A stretch of 64,000 nucleotides of DNA from Chionoecetes opilio (taxonomy: Eukaryota > Arthropoda > Malacostraca > Decapoda > Majidae): positions 151,061 to 215,060 of the forward strand of contig JACEEZ010026156.1 of assembly GCA_016584305.1 (NCBI GenBank). Direction: 5' to 3'. A program made the position numbers and the translations under genes. The notes under the pieces are model-generated. The model was given only the letters and a program-made list of their open reading frames with translations, was not told the origin of the DNA and did no database searches. Positions 47,622 through 59,768 of the stretch are shown piece by piece (position 1 is the first letter of the stretch; every line of letters starts with the position of its first letter).

Positions 47622-48173
47622 TCAGGCAGAGGCATTGCCAGTTTTGGCGAGGAAATCCACCTTGTAGTTGGTTGCTATTCCAACATGGGAAGGAATCCAC
47701 CACAACCGTATAGTGAGATAATTGTCACGAGCTGCGACTAGCTGAAGCAGGATTTGATGAACCAGGCAACGGTGTGTGGGTTGTGGAGATGAGATGGCCT
47801 GAAGGGCAGCCTGAGAGTCACACATGACCACACCATTCAGTCGCCTTTGACAGAGGAGACTGACACCCAGCAAGATTCCCTGTAACTCGCAGTAGGTAGA
47901 GCTGGACAAGTTGGGTAGTCTGCGGCCAACCCAGCCACCCTCTGGTGGCGCCACGTCGAGTGAGTAGACAGCGCACCCAGCGCTCCCATCTGGCTGTAGG
48001 GAACCGTCGACGTAGAGATGGGGAGCGGCAGGGATGGAGGAGGACACTGCGGCAATGTGCTCCAGAGTCAGTTGCTTCTGGAGGAGTGGTGGGTCTGCCT
48101 TGGAAGTGGGAGTGAAGGAGACTTGAGGCGGAGGAATCCTCCATGGAAGTGGACCATGATCCACTTCAGCCAC
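47622..48173 (-). CDS. RNase H domain of I-like copy 2
   Basis: The 183-codon frame contains the RNase HI residues in order: the aspartate in LYVDGSLQPDGS, the glutamate in STYCELQGIL, the aspartate in MCDSQAALQAI, and the last acidic residue in WIPSHVGIATNYKVDFLAK. Such domains remove the RNA strand of the cDNA hybrid. The frame is intact here, whereas in the copy at 53.9-54.6 kb it is split by one extra base near 54,250. The start codon shown is an internal methionine of the polyprotein. Confidence 0.85.
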   Translation of the reverse strand: MAEVDHGPLPWRIPPPQVSFTPTSKADPPLLQKQLTLEHIAAVSSSIPAAPHLYVDGSLQPDGSAGCAVYSLDVAPPEGGWVGRRLPNLSSSTYCELQGILLGVSLLCQRRLNGVVMCDSQAALQAISSPQPTHRCLVHQILLQLVAARDNYLTIRLWWIPSHVGIATNYKVDFLAKTGNASA

Positions 48174-48788
48174 GGGAACATTAAGATCAAGTCGCAGCAG
48201 GGTGGAGCAGACTGTGTTGACGAAGGTGCGGACGCCGGGACGAAGTGGAGGTCAGGATGCGGCAGGGTCAAGCGAGGTTCTCAAGACACGTGACCAATGT
48301 TGAGCATGATGGGGAGAGTGGAGGAATTTGACGCTGAAGGAGGAGACATTGGCGTGAATTCTCTCAACAATAGGGGGGAGATTTAGCTCAGCCAACATGT
48401 TGACTATTCTGGTGGAGGTAGGACACCCAGGAATGTACCTCATCACTCTGTTCTGAATTGTTTCTAAAGGGTCTAAAGAGGTCTTAGAGAGCTGACAGAG
48501 GGCAGGGGAGAAGTAGTCTATAATTGACCTTATGAAGGCAATGTAGAGGGTTCTAGCCACAGGAATAGAGACTCCGGCAGCATTGTTTGTGAGCGATTTG
48601 AAAGGGATGAAGCGCTGCTGTAGCCGGTGTAGGAGATCTCCGACGATGGGATGAACGCGCTGCCGCGCAGGTATGGCTGGGGTGATCCGCACAGGCGCTC
48701 CCAAGTACAAGTACTGAATGCACAGCGGGATAACAATATTTCCAGCAGTGAAAACCGGAAGCATTCTGGGGTTCTGGGGAGAAAATAT

Positions 48789-49442
48789 TCAATTTTTCTC
48801 TGGGGAGAGAATGAGGCCACAAGTGGAAGACGACTCGTAGAATGACTGAAAGAAGAGGTGAAGATCTGCAGGAGAGTTGGAATGAACCCATATATCATCA
48901 GCGTAGCAGGTAACAGTCGTCCCAGGAATGTCGGGAAGGAGAGTGAGTAAGCGCTGCACGAGGACATTAAAAAACAACAGACTTAAAACACCACCTTGCG
49001 GAGTACCAAGCTCGAATTCCTTGGAGGAACTACACGCCCCCTTGAAAAGCACACGCGAGGTTATGTTACGGAGGTAACCACGGATCCACCTCAGGAGATT
49101 CCCTTTGACACCAAATTCCACCAGCTGATCGAGGATAACCTCTCTGTTGGCAACATCAAAAGCACTCTTGAGGTCAAGAAATGCTACCACACTGGTGGGG
49201 GAGAGGCGAGTATACATATACATCAGACAATTGTGCGTACTTCGCTGTGGTAGGAAACCATACAGTCTGGGAGATAAATTGTCCTCCAGCCGAAACATGA
49301 GACGGGTGAGGAAGATACACTCGAGCACTTTACAGAAGCAAGAAGTGAGTGAAATTGATCTGAACTTATCAGTGTCAGGTTTGGGGATCGGCACAATCGT
49401 GCTGGAGGTCCAGGCATGAGCACGTATCCCAAGCGGAAGCAA
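48789..49442 (-). CDS. Reverse transcriptase domain of I-like copy 2 (partial)
   Basis: A 217-codon frame covering fingers to palm. STIVPIPKPDTDKFRSISL is RT motif 1-2; VVAFLDLKSAFD about residues 84-95 is motif A with the first catalytic aspartate; ELGTPQGGVLS is motif B; and CYADDIW near residue 180 is motif C. The ATG used is internal, since the element is 5'-truncated and upstream coding is replaced by a GA array. The protein would perform target-primed cDNA synthesis but lacks its endonuclease and part of the fingers. The frame ends at a shift before the linker. Confidence 0.8.
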   Translation of the reverse strand: MLPLGIRAHAWTSSTIVPIPKPDTDKFRSISLTSCFCKVLECIFLTRLMFRLEDNLSPRLYGFLPQRSTHNCLMYMYTRLSPTSVVAFLDLKSAFDVANREVILDQLVEFGVKGNLLRWIRGYLRNITSRVLFKGACSSSKEFELGTPQGGVLSLLFFNVLVQRLLTLLPDIPGTTVTCYADDIWVHSNSPADLHLFFQSFYESSSTCGLILSPEKN

Positions 49443-49487
49443 AGATTGTAAAGCTGCAGCAAGGGATTGCAGGGACCTTCAAGAGAT

Positions 49488-50319
<832 letters not shown>

Positions 50320-50477
50320 ACTTCACGTCGAGCCGGAGCGTGGTTGAGCCGGCGTCCCCACCTCGTTATGGGGTGGCAGGAGTAGCGCCCCGCTGCTCTT
50401 GCCGCACGCTTTTGAAGCACTAAACTCATGCTGCTAACGATAACACCCACCTCCACCTCGTGTTGCAAGGCCAAATT
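50320..50477 (-). pseudogene. Sidestep-like Ig exon b, copy 2, frameshifted
   Basis: 158 bp against 160 bp in copy 3. The acceptor (CCACCCGCAG) and donor (GTGAGTACG) are intact. Indels near 50,370-50,412 break the frame in the second half, between the SLVLQ strand and the YSC strand. Otherwise nearly identical to 56,686-56,845. It would encode the C-terminal half of the immunoglobulin domain. The breaks could be consensus errors. Confidence 0.7.
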
Positions 50478-51337
50478 CTGCGGGTGGAAAGAAGTGTTGG
50501 GGATTATTAGAGGGGCGGGGAAGATTTAGGGGCATGGATGGTATGTAGAGTGGAGAAGGATATGGGAGGAGATATGCTTTGAGGTTTGTGTACATTGCCA
50601 GTTTAAAGAGATCAAGAAGACAATATAGTTGTAAGCAGAGCTGAAGGAATTTTAGGAAATGCCGACAATCTCAAGTGTCTAAGAAGATGAGATGCATGAA
50701 AACCAGAGAGACATTGAATAATTTTGACATGCGTATTTAGCGGGTCAGAAAAAGGATATTTATGCAAAACTAATTTATTTAAACCACCATTTAAAGTACT
50801 AAACCATTTAAATCAAAGCAGATAAATACACATAATTAGTACTGCTATATTTGCACTATAGGCAGAGTGGCGAGGGTGTGTATGTCATGTTTGTTGGTTT
50901 TGGATGCTTTGCAGTGACCTGTCGTAAAGATCAACAGACGTCTTGGTGCATTGCTTTGCGTGTTACTTTGACGGGATATGCACTGATTAGGCTCACAAGA
51001 CGGGGTAGGAAGGTTTGGCGTCGCTCTGTTTTCTTGTCATTTGCTTCCTTCTCTGGTAAATCTACCGCGTCGCATCCTTCTCACCGGCACCACATTGTTA
51101 TCACATTACCTTCCGCCTCCTTTACCTCTAAACGTACAGCCTAAACCTCACCCTCACGCCCACAGCCCTTCAAGCTTCCTCACATTCTCACCCTTCGGAC
51201 TCTCCCGCATAAACTCCCCTCCTTATTTTACCTGTAGTCCAATACTCTTGAACACCACATATTTGTTCACCTGCATCCTGCCTGTCCTTACCCTTTCTCA
51301 ATTCCAGTCACATAGCCCGCCTTTCCCCTAAACTCAC

Positions 51338-51468
51338 GTTGTGGCGCCAGGTTACGTGCGAGACCTGTGGGTTGGCTTGCACGGAACACTCGAAGTATAC
51401 ATCGTCTCCCTCCTTGATGTTGGAGGCGTCCAGCGATGAGCCGAACCTGGCAGTGGCGGTGGGAAGGT
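51338..51468 (-). CDS. Sidestep-like Ig exon a, copy 2
   Basis: A 131-bp exon bounded on the minus strand by an acceptor CATCACACAG and a donor GTGAGTTTAG. It starts in phase 1 and ends in phase 0. The peptide has ASNIKEGDDVYFEC, holding the first domain cysteine, then QANPQVSHVTWRHN with the invariant tryptophan of an immunoglobulin fold. The NI-EGDDVYFEC...NP...WRHN pattern is characteristic of the arthropod Sidestep family of axon-guidance receptors. The rest of the gene is not recognised in the window, apart from exon b. Confidence 0.75.
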
Positions 51469-51649
51469 CTGTGTGATGGAAAGGAAATAGTGCGCGGTTT
51501 AGCTGATTCATGTGGGAAAAAGGCTGTGTATAGCGATGACGATTTCAGTAGCTTTGAAGGGGTAAGGAAACAGAGATGGCGGGGAAAAAAACAGANAACT
51601 GTTGGACTGCAATGAAAGCAAAAGTTAGATATATTTCTGAGGTTTAAAT
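51469..51649. other. Junction region between locus copies, contains an N
   Basis: Homology to copy 3 upstream of exon a stops at about 51,525. An isolated N is at 51,596. Gypsy LTR sequence begins at about 51,650. The intervening 125 bp has no match elsewhere in the window. Confidence 0.7.
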
Positions 51650-52368
51650 AAGTAAATATTTAACTCTTTACTGTCTCACTTGGTAATTATTATACATCAC
51701 AAGTTATCTTATATTAAGTCTTCCTTCCCTCCTAGCGATACGCAGGGGAAATGCTCAAGTCGTTATCCTAATATAGTTTACTATCTTTGGTAACTTCGGT
51801 TGCACTGTCACCACATTAACGATACGCACATGTAATGCTCAAATCGTCATCCTAATCTAGTTTACTATCTCTGGTAACTTCAGTCGCACTGTTACCACTT
51901 TAACGATACGCATATGATATGAAATGCTCAAGTCGTTATCCTAATATAATGTATACGTAGTCTATCCCACTTCCAACGTTTCCCTCTCACTTATTTTTCT
52001 ATTTCCTTCTTACTCCTTGTCCTCACACGGCTGGCTGTGACATGTTGCAGTTGCCCCCTCTGCTAATTTGTGAGCGCTTGGCCCCCTGGTCCGCCAACAG
52101 CATCCTACCTTGGGACCCTTTACCAAGGGCGAGAATATCACCTCCCCACAGGCGACTTAACTCAATGAACGTCGAGCTGCTTCTAAAATTATCCTAGCCT
52201 AGAATCCCCGTTCTCACCTCGTTTCGCTACGTGTCTAATTACTACTGGCTTAAAATATAAGCCTAACCAGTGATTCAGGAATGAGGCGTGGAGGAAAATT
52301 CCTCGTTAGCTTATTGATACTTATGTGTTATTTCATCTCTTCCCCTATTAATGTAATTTCTCGCGTTA
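51650..52368 (-). repeat. Gypsy LTR, partial clean copy
   Basis: Matches the right 720 bp of the LTR at 32,362-33,260 and ends in the same GCGTTA/GACACG junction with the CA-rich satellite. It lacks the indels of the other copies. Confidence 0.8.
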
Positions 52369-52370
52369 GA

Positions 52371-52957
52371 CACGCACACACACAAACAAACAAACAGACA
52401 CGCACGCACACAAACACAAACAAACAGACACACACAAACACAAACAAACAAACAAACAGACACACACAAACACAAACAAACGGACACACACACACAAACA
52501 CACAAACAAACACACGCACACACAATCACAAACAAACAGACACGCACACACACAAAACAACAACAAAACAAATAGACACTCACACACACACAAACAAACA
52601 GGCACGCACACACACACATACACACACACACAAACACAAAGACACGCACGCACACACACACAAACAAACACACGCACACACACAAACAAACAAACAGACA
52701 CGCACGCAGGCACACACAAACAGACACGCACGCACGCACACACATACAAACAAACGAACAGACACGCACGCACACACAAACAAACACACACACACACACA
52801 CATACACAAACAGACACGCACATACACACACAAACAAACAGACGCACGCACACACACACACACACACGCACGCACGCACACACACACACACACACACACA
52901 AACAGACACGCACACACACACAAACACAAACAAGCAGACAAGCACACACACACACAC
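52371..52957. repeat. CA-rich compound satellite, copy 3
   Basis: Clean version of the array at 33,261-33,857: CACACA, AAACAAACAAACAGACACG and CGCACGCACAC segments in the same order. Confidence 0.95.
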
Positions 52958-53237
52958 AAGTGTGTTAAATGCAAGTGGTTATGTGAGTAATGGGGCCGAC
53001 GTCCCACGCCACCTGACTTATCTCCTTGACCTGACCGAGGAAGTCAGGAGGCTGAGGGATAATCCCCATTCCACGTTCACACCCAGCCGTCTCAGGCAGC
53101 TTGGCAGAAATTCTACCTGGCTAATGAGGTCACACGGTGGTGTTAATTAATGGAGTCAAATCTCGCTCATTCATTCCCCTATCCGCCCATCCACCGCCCA
53201 ATGGGCGGCGGCAGTATGGGCAGCGCCCATACTGCTG

Positions 53238-53392
53238 GGTACGAAAATGGTTCTATATAAGTACGGAAATAAAACTCGAACTTTCGTACCGTACCGAACT
53301 TGAAGAAATATATCGAACCGTAATATCGAACCGTACTTTTAGCCCTTAAATAACCGTATCGTACCGTAATTTCGTACTGTACCGTACCGTAC
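53238..53392. repeat. TACCG-rich block in I-like copy 3
   Basis: Counterpart of 46,922-47,072. Confidence 0.75.
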
Positions 53393-53937
53393 TACATGCC
53401 CTGCACACAAGGCATGCCGTCACACATACAGAGATGCTGTACATCAAATTATCAGTGCAGTTTTGTCTCGCAGGTCACGCTGTTGTATGGCAAGGTAAAG
53501 ATTCGCACCCACCAAAGTGTGGGTGACGTACTAATAAGATATCCAAATTACTCTCCGTCAGGAGAAAGTCGCACACAACGAGTAAGGGCTGTCCCTGAGG
53601 CAGCATGTCCGTGACTGAGGGACACTCGAGGCAGTAGTGCTGAAGACTGTGGGCGCTGGGGCGGTCACACAGCTTGCAGGAGGAGAAGTGAGGAATGTCC
53701 CCCGCCTCAGAGACCTGCCACACAGGTCGATATCCCAGCCGAGGTCGGGCAGACACAATGTTGTGTTTGCAAAGCCATGAGTCCGTGTGGGCGATACTGG
53801 GAGGGGTTAGACGGAAGTGGTCGTAATGCTGTATAGACACAGTCTAAGCCCGCTCAGCGTTTGTGCGGTGGAGTGTGGGGAGAAAAGCGGCTGAGTGTAT
53901 CAACTGTTTGAAGCAGAGGAGGGAGGGTGTAGCACCA

Positions 53938-54590
53938 TCAGGCAGAGGCATTGCCAGTTTTGGCGAGGAAATCCACCTTGTAGTTGGCTGCTATTCCAAC
54001 ATGGGAAGGAATCCACCACAACCGTATAGTGAGATAATTGTCACGAGCTGCGACTAGCTGAAGCAGGATTTGATGAACCAGGCAACGGTGGTGTGGGTTG
54101 TGGAGATGAGATGGCCTGAAGGGCAGCCTGAGAGTCACACATGACCACACCATTCAGTCGCCTTTGACAGAGGAGACTGACACCCAGCAAGATTCCCTGT
54201 AACTCGCAGTAGGTAGAGCTGGACAAGTTGGGTAGTCTGCGGCCAACCCAGCCCACCCTCTGGTGGCGCCACGTCGAGTGAGTAGACAGCGCACCCAGCG
54301 CTCCCATCTGGCTGTAGGGAACCGTCGACGTAGAGATGGGGAGCGGCAGGGATGGAGGAGGACACTGCGGCAATGTGCTCCAGAGTCAGTTGCTTCTGGA
54401 GGAGTGGTGGGTCTGCCTTGGAAGTGGGAGTGAAGGAGACTTGAGGCGGAGGAATCCTCCATGGAAGTGGACCATGATCCACTTCAGCCACGGGAACATT
54501 AAGATAAAAGTCGCAGCAGGGTGGAGCAGACTGTGTTGACGAAGGTGCGGACGCCGGGACGAAGTGGAGGTCAGGATGCGGCAGGGTCAA
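53938..54590 (-). pseudogene. RNase H domain of I-like copy 3, frameshifted
   Basis: Same RNase H residues as in copy 2: YVDGS (about 54,323-54,332), CELQG (about 54,190-54,210), CDSQAA (about 54,130) and WIPSHVG (about 53,995-54,017). They are divided between two frames by one extra base near 54,250. Confidence 0.75.
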
Positions 54591-55287
54591 GCGAGGTTCT
54601 CAAGACACGTGACCAATGTTGAGCATGATGGGGAGAGTGGAGGAATTTGACGCTGAAGGAGGAGACATTGGCGTGAATTCTCTCAACAATAGGGGGGAGA
54701 TTGAGCTCAGCCAACATGTTGACTATTCTGGTGGAGGTAGGACACCCAGGAATGTACCTCATCACTCTGTTCTGAATTGTTTCTAAAGGGTCTAAAGAGG
54801 TCTTAGAGAGCTGACAGAGGGCAGGGGAGAAGTAGTCTATAATTGACCTTATGAAGGCAATGTAGAGGGTTCTAGCCACAGGAATAGAGACTCCGGCAGC
54901 ATTTTTTGTGAGGCGATTTGAAAGGGATGAAGCGCTGCTGTAGCCGGTGTAGGAGATCTCCGACGATGGGATGAACGCGCTGCCGCGCAGGTATGGCTGG
55001 GGTGATCCGCACAGGCGCTCCCAAGTACAAGTACTGAATGCACAGCGGGATAACAATATTTCCAGCAGTGAAAACCGGAAGCGTTCTGGGGTTCTGGGGA
55101 GAAAATATTCAATTTTTCTCTGGGGAGAGAATGAGGCCACAAGTGGAAGACGACTCGTAGAATGACTGAAAGAAGAGGTGAAGATCTGCAGGAGAGTTGG
55201 AATGAACCCATATATCATCAGCGTAGCAGGTAACAGTCGTCCCAGGAATGTCGGGAAGGAGAGTGAGTAAGCGCTGCACGAGGACAT
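54571..55287 (-). CDS. RT C-terminus and linker of I-like copy 3 (238 codons)
   Basis: The later two thirds of this frame carry the linker typical of I-like elements: LYIAFIRSIIDYFSPALCQL, TIQNRVMRYIPGCPTSTRIV and LPPIVERIHANVSSFSVKFL. The first third is read out of frame relative to the RT, whose YADD box is in the frame at 55,109-55,297, so a shift lies between them near 54,900-55,100. The region connects RT to RNase H in the polyprotein. Confidence 0.65.
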   Translation of the reverse strand: MSSCSAYSLSFPTFLGRLLPATLMIYGFIPTLLQIFTSSFSHSTSRLPLVASFSPQRKIEYFLPRTPERFRFSLLEILLSRCAFSTCTWERLCGSPQPYLRGSAFIPSSEISYTGYSSASSLSNRLTKNAAGVSIPVARTLYIAFIRSIIDYFSPALCQLSKTSLDPLETIQNRVMRYIPGCPTSTRIVNMLAELNLPPIVERIHANVSSFSVKFLHSPHHAQHWSRVLRTSLDPAAS

Positions 55288-55802
55288 TAAAAAACAACAG
55301 ACTTAAAACACCACCTTGCGGAGTACCAAGCTCGAATTCCTTGGAGGAACTACACGCCCCCTTTTAAAAGCACACGCGAGGTTATGTTACGGAGGTAACC
55401 ACGGATGTACCCAGGAGATTCCCTTTGAACCAAATTCCACCAGCTGATCGAGGATAACCTCTCTGTTGGCAACATCAAAAGCACTCTTGAGGTCAAGAAA
55501 TGCTACCACACTGGTGGGGGAGAGGCGAGTATACATATACATCAGACAATTGTGCGTACTTCGCTGTGGTAGGAAACCATACAGTCTGGGAGATAAATTG
55601 TCCTCCAGCTGAAACATGAGACGGGTGAGGAAGATACACTCGAGCACTTTACAGAAGCAAGAAGTGAGTGAAATTGATCTGAACTTATCAGTGTCAGGTT
55701 TGGGGATCGGCACAATCGTGCTGGAGGTCCAGGCATGAGGCACGTATCCCAAGCGGAAGCAAAGATTGTAAAGCTGCAGCAAGGGATTGTCAGGGACCTT
55801 CA

Positions 55803-56167
<365 letters not shown>

Positions 56168-56685
56168 ATATGAAGTGTTATGATTTCTTCGCTATTCAGA
56201 GAGATATAAGAGGGAAGTTTTCGTATCACATTTTTATATTTCCACTAACACGTCTCATTCACCAACTTCGCTTCCTTTTCACCGTCCTCCTTGCACTAAC
56301 TGACATGAATTAAACGATACCTCATTCTTTTCAACACTCTGCCGATACCCTCGGTTCACCCCTGCAGATCTGAGAGATTTGTGGAAATAATAATCACCTC
56401 AGAATCCCGGAAAAAATATCTGTGCAGTTTCCAGTAGTTTGTGCATACGTACAGGCTTTGTGATTTTACCTGATAATCTTAATCCCTAAAAGGTTCCTAT
56501 TTATTTTTTAACTTTTATTCATATCCATTTCAATTTTTTTTTAACTATGTAATGTTTGTATATGCCTATCTGTCTATGTTTCTTATTCAGTTTTTTTCCT
56601 ATTATCTACGTCTTACCTTCCAGCTCATACAGTTCCCTCTCACCTCCCACCCTTTCTTCCTCCTCCACAATAGCCACGTACTCAC
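56168..56685. other. Intronic flank downstream of exon b, copy 3
   Basis: Collinear with 49,812-50,319. No further exon was recognised. Confidence 0.4.
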
Positions 56686-56845
56686 ACTTCACGTCGAGCC
56701 GGAGCGTGGTTGAGCCGGCGTCCCCCACCTCGTTATGGGCGTGGCAGGAGTAGCGCCCCGCCTGCTCTTGCCGCACGCCTTGAAGCACTAAACTCATGCT
56801 GCTAACGATAACACCCACCTCCACCTCGTGTTGCAAGGCCAAATT
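56686..56845 (-). CDS. Sidestep-like Ig exon b, copy 3 (intact frame)
   Basis: A 160-bp exon on the minus strand, with acceptor CCACCCGCAG before AATTTGGCC and donor GTGAGTACG after GACGTGAAGT. It starts in phase 0, matching the end of exon a, and ends in phase 1. The peptide has GVIVSSMSLVLQGV and then EQAGRYSCHAHNEVGDAGS, which supply the strand leading to the second domain cysteine and the DxGxYxC-type motif of an immunoglobulin fold, and ends in LRLDVK. Together with exon a it encodes one complete domain bounded by phase-1 introns, the usual layout of such modules. The Sidestep relationship is inferred from motifs. Confidence 0.8.
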
Positions 56846-57710
56846 CTGCGGGTGGAAAGAAGTGTTGGGGATTAGTAGAGGGGCGGGGAAGATTTAGGGG
56901 CATGGATGGTATGTAGAGTGGAGAAGGATATGGGAGGAGATATGCTTTGAGGTTTGTGTACATTGCCAGTTTAAAGAGATCAAGAAGACAATATAGTTGT
57001 AAGCAGAGCTGAAGGAATTTTAGGAAATGCCGACAATCTCAAGTGTCTAAGAAGATGAGATGCATGAAAACCAGAGACATTGAATAATTTTGACATGCGT
57101 ATTTAGCGGGTCAGAAAAAAGGATATTTATGCAAAACTAATTTATTTAAACCACCATTTAAAGTACTAAACCATTTAAATCAAAGCAGATAAATTACACA
57201 TAATTAGTACTGCTATATTTGCACTATAAGGCAGAGTGGCGAGGGTGTGTATGTCATGTTTGTTGGTTTTGGATGCTTTGCAGTGACCTGTCGTAAAGAT
57301 CAACAGACGTCTTGGTGCATTGCTTTGCGTGTTACTTTGACGGGAATATGCACTGATTAGGCTCACAAGACGGGGTAGGAAGGTTTGGCGTCGCTCTGTT
57401 TTCTTGTCATTTGCTTCCTTCTCTGGTAAATCCTACCGCGTCGCATCCTTCTCACCGGCACCACATTGTTATCACATTACCTTCCGCCTCCTTTACCTCT
57501 AAACGTACAGCCTAAACCTCACCCTCACGCCCACAGCCCTTCAAGCTTCCTTCACATTCTCACCCTTACGGACTCTCCCGCATAAACTCCCCTCCTTATT
57601 TTACCTGTAGTCCAATACTCTTGAACACCACATATTTGTTCACCTGCATCCTGCCTGTCATTACCCTTTCTCAATTCCAGTCACATAGCCCGCCTTTCCC
57701 CTAAACTCAC
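56846..57710. other. Intron between exons a and b, copy 3
   Basis: 865 bp bounded by GTGAGT and CAG on the minus strand, matching 50,478-51,337. No coding or repeat family was recognised inside. Confidence 0.6.
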
Positions 57711-57841
57711 GTTGTGGCGCCAGGTTACGTGCGAGACCTGTGGGTTGGCTTGCACGGAACACTCGAAGTATACATCGTCTCCCTCCTTGATGTTGGAGGC
57801 GTCCAGCGATGAGCCGAACCTGGCAGTGGCGGTGGGAAGGT
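57711..57841 (-). CDS. Sidestep-like Ig exon a, copy 3 (intact)
   Basis: 131 bp, and as far as I can see by eye the same as 51,338-51,468. It encodes the first half of the immunoglobulin domain: FGSSLDASNIKEGDDVYFEC with cysteine 1, then NPQVSHVTWRHN with the core tryptophan. Acceptor CAG and donor GTGAGT flank it. Joined to exon b through an 865-bp intron the phase is kept. Upstream exons are expected to the right but none was recognised; the BEL-like element occupies much of that intron. Confidence 0.8.
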
Positions 57842-58590
57842 CTGTGTGATGGAAAGGAAATAGTGCGCGGTATTAGCGTGAATTTCATGGCTGGGGAAAA
57901 AGGCGAGAGATAAAACGTAGTGAAGTGGAAGAACGAGGATGGGAGACGATAGGACTGAAGGCTGACTAGAAGGTGTGTCGTAGTATAGCTGTGATGGTAG
58001 GGATTGGGACGAGGCAGGCAGGGTAAGGAAATACATGGAGATGCGTGACGAGATAGTATAGTAGAAAGGGAAATACATTTATAAGACTATATTAGCGAAA
58101 TTTTCCATTTAAAATAAAAATTAGTCACAAAATTTAAATTCTTGCTTAACCTTTCAGCGTATGATCGTAATTTTCTCTTAGGAATATTATAAAATTTTAA
58201 GAAGAGAAATATTGATGGTATATATCATATAAGAAAAAGCGTTCAATACACTTCCACATGAAATATTACGTATTTATTAAACAGCCCCAATAGCGACATC
58301 GACAACCTGTGACAACAGATAAGAATTTGGCCACCCGGTGGCGGCGGTGGGTGCAACTTCCATGCCACTTATAAACAACTACGTTTCCCGGGGCCTCAAA
58401 GACGATCTTGGCAACCCCATCCTTTCTGTAGTGTTAGACTCCAGGCTTCATTTTCCAAATGTGTTGCCGGTAGAAAACTGGGTTGAAAGTAAGCTAATAA
58501 ATACTAATATTAGAAGAAATCATATCGAACTGATATGGTTGAAAGTGCGACGGGACATACATGAACATTCTTGCATATATCCCTAAGACA
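57842..58590. other. Flank upstream of exon a, copy 3
   Basis: Collinear with 38,617-39,365. No exon was found. The frame at 58,338-58,586 has no recognisable motif. Confidence 0.4.
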
Positions 58591-58595
58591 CAACC

Positions 58596-59423
58596 TGTGG
58601 AAATTATCCACCAACCACCCTCTCAATAATTGGCAGAGTGGTGGTTCGTTTGCCCCCCCCCCCTTGTGAGGAAGATATTGTCCGCTCATCAAAGGGGGTG
58701 CGTAGGGATGTATATTATATAATTGTAATGGTAGTGGGTATTAATTAAGGTAATTTAAGTAAATGATAAGTACTGGGATAATATAAATTAACATTCCCAG
58801 TGGTTAATAAGCATTTGCACCTTAAATAACTAGCACCTTAGTTGTAGCGGCCCCATTGGCCGCCGCCCATTAGATTCTATAGCCACTGAAATTTGGATAC
58901 GTGGCTAGGGATTAGGAGCGGGGCATCGCCGCCGCCCACCGGAAAGGTCAGTACACTTCCAGCCTCTATCGAGTTAACATCTCCTACTAATATATATGTG
59001 CTTGTATATATAAGTTTCATTCCAGCCATCACGGGATTAACATCTCTTCTCTGATTATAATGAAGAGATTTGTACATACGTTCATTTTGTACATATAAGT
59101 GTTAAATCAAAGGACGTGTTAAATACGACACAAGTGATTATATCCGCCGCGTCAAGACAACTGGGCTATGAAAACCGCCTGACGCCCATAACAATAACGC
59201 CTCCACCTTCGCCCTTCACGGGCGGCCTCGATCACGGCGACCACTTCAGATAACAAGACATGCAGTATTGATTAAAAGCCTGCAGCGATTTCGACCCACT
59301 ATCCACCGATAAGTATCCAAGTTAGTTGACTAGTTGGGGTAATGTGTCGGGATGAGATATACGATGGGTTTTGTATAGGTAAGACCTCAAATTAAATATA
59401 TATGTGGGACATAAATTCCCACA
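58596..59423 (+). repeat. 5' LTR of the BEL-like element
   Basis: 828 bp, TG...CA ends. It contains a poly-C run (about 58,656) and GC islands around 58,930. It differs from the 3' LTR by scattered substitutions and small indels, so the insertion is not very recent. Confidence 0.9.
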
Positions 59424-59424
59424 C

Positions 59425-59442
59425 TGGTGCCCCGAGTGAGGA
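59425..59442 (+). promoter_or_regulatory. Primer binding site candidate of the BEL-like element
   Basis: TGGTGCCCCGAGTGAGG follows the 5' LTR after one base. Position and the initial TGG fit a tRNA primer site. I cannot name the tRNA with confidence. Confidence 0.6.
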
Positions 59443-59768
59443 ATATAGATGTTCATGTGACTCGAAGTGGTCGTTGTGAGGCGTAATTATGAGCCTACCA
59501 CAATTGCTGGTTATGAGAGCGGATGTGAGGTGCTTCGCGGCGTTGGGAATGATTCAACAGCCGGTCAACTACCATACGCCAGGTAGTAGATAACAACAAA
59601 GGTTACGTAGTTAGTTGTGGTGGTTGAAATTATATACGCCTGGCTCGCTGTCTTGACAGACCGAGCTGGCACTACCACCACTTGATATAGTTAATTATCA
59701 ATTAACAATTATTTAAGTTACGTAATCTTGCATTTAATATTTTATTTGACCTAGTTATTAATTAAATC

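Larger units (their letters stand above)
46640..49487 (-). mobile_element. I-like non-LTR retrotransposon, copy 2
   Basis: From right to left: RT (49,442-48,789) with FLDLKSAFD, GTPQGGVLS and YADDIW boxes; a linker with YIAFIRSIIDYFSPALCQLS and VMRYIPGCPTSTRIVNM (48,764-48,252); RNase H (48,173-47,622); and a C-terminal CKLCDRPSAHSLQHYCLEC zinc motif (about 47,290-47,360). RNase H after RT is typical of the I superfamily. The element is 5'-truncated at the GA array. Its 3' end, TTGCATTTAACACACTTGTG on the coding strand, touches the Jockey-like fragment without the CA satellite seen at the other copies. Confidence 0.85.

Noticed and set aside
58338..58586. An 82-codon plus-strand frame near the BEL-like element
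   Set aside because: No motif, and the matching region in copy 1 is not open. Kept as an unassigned flank.
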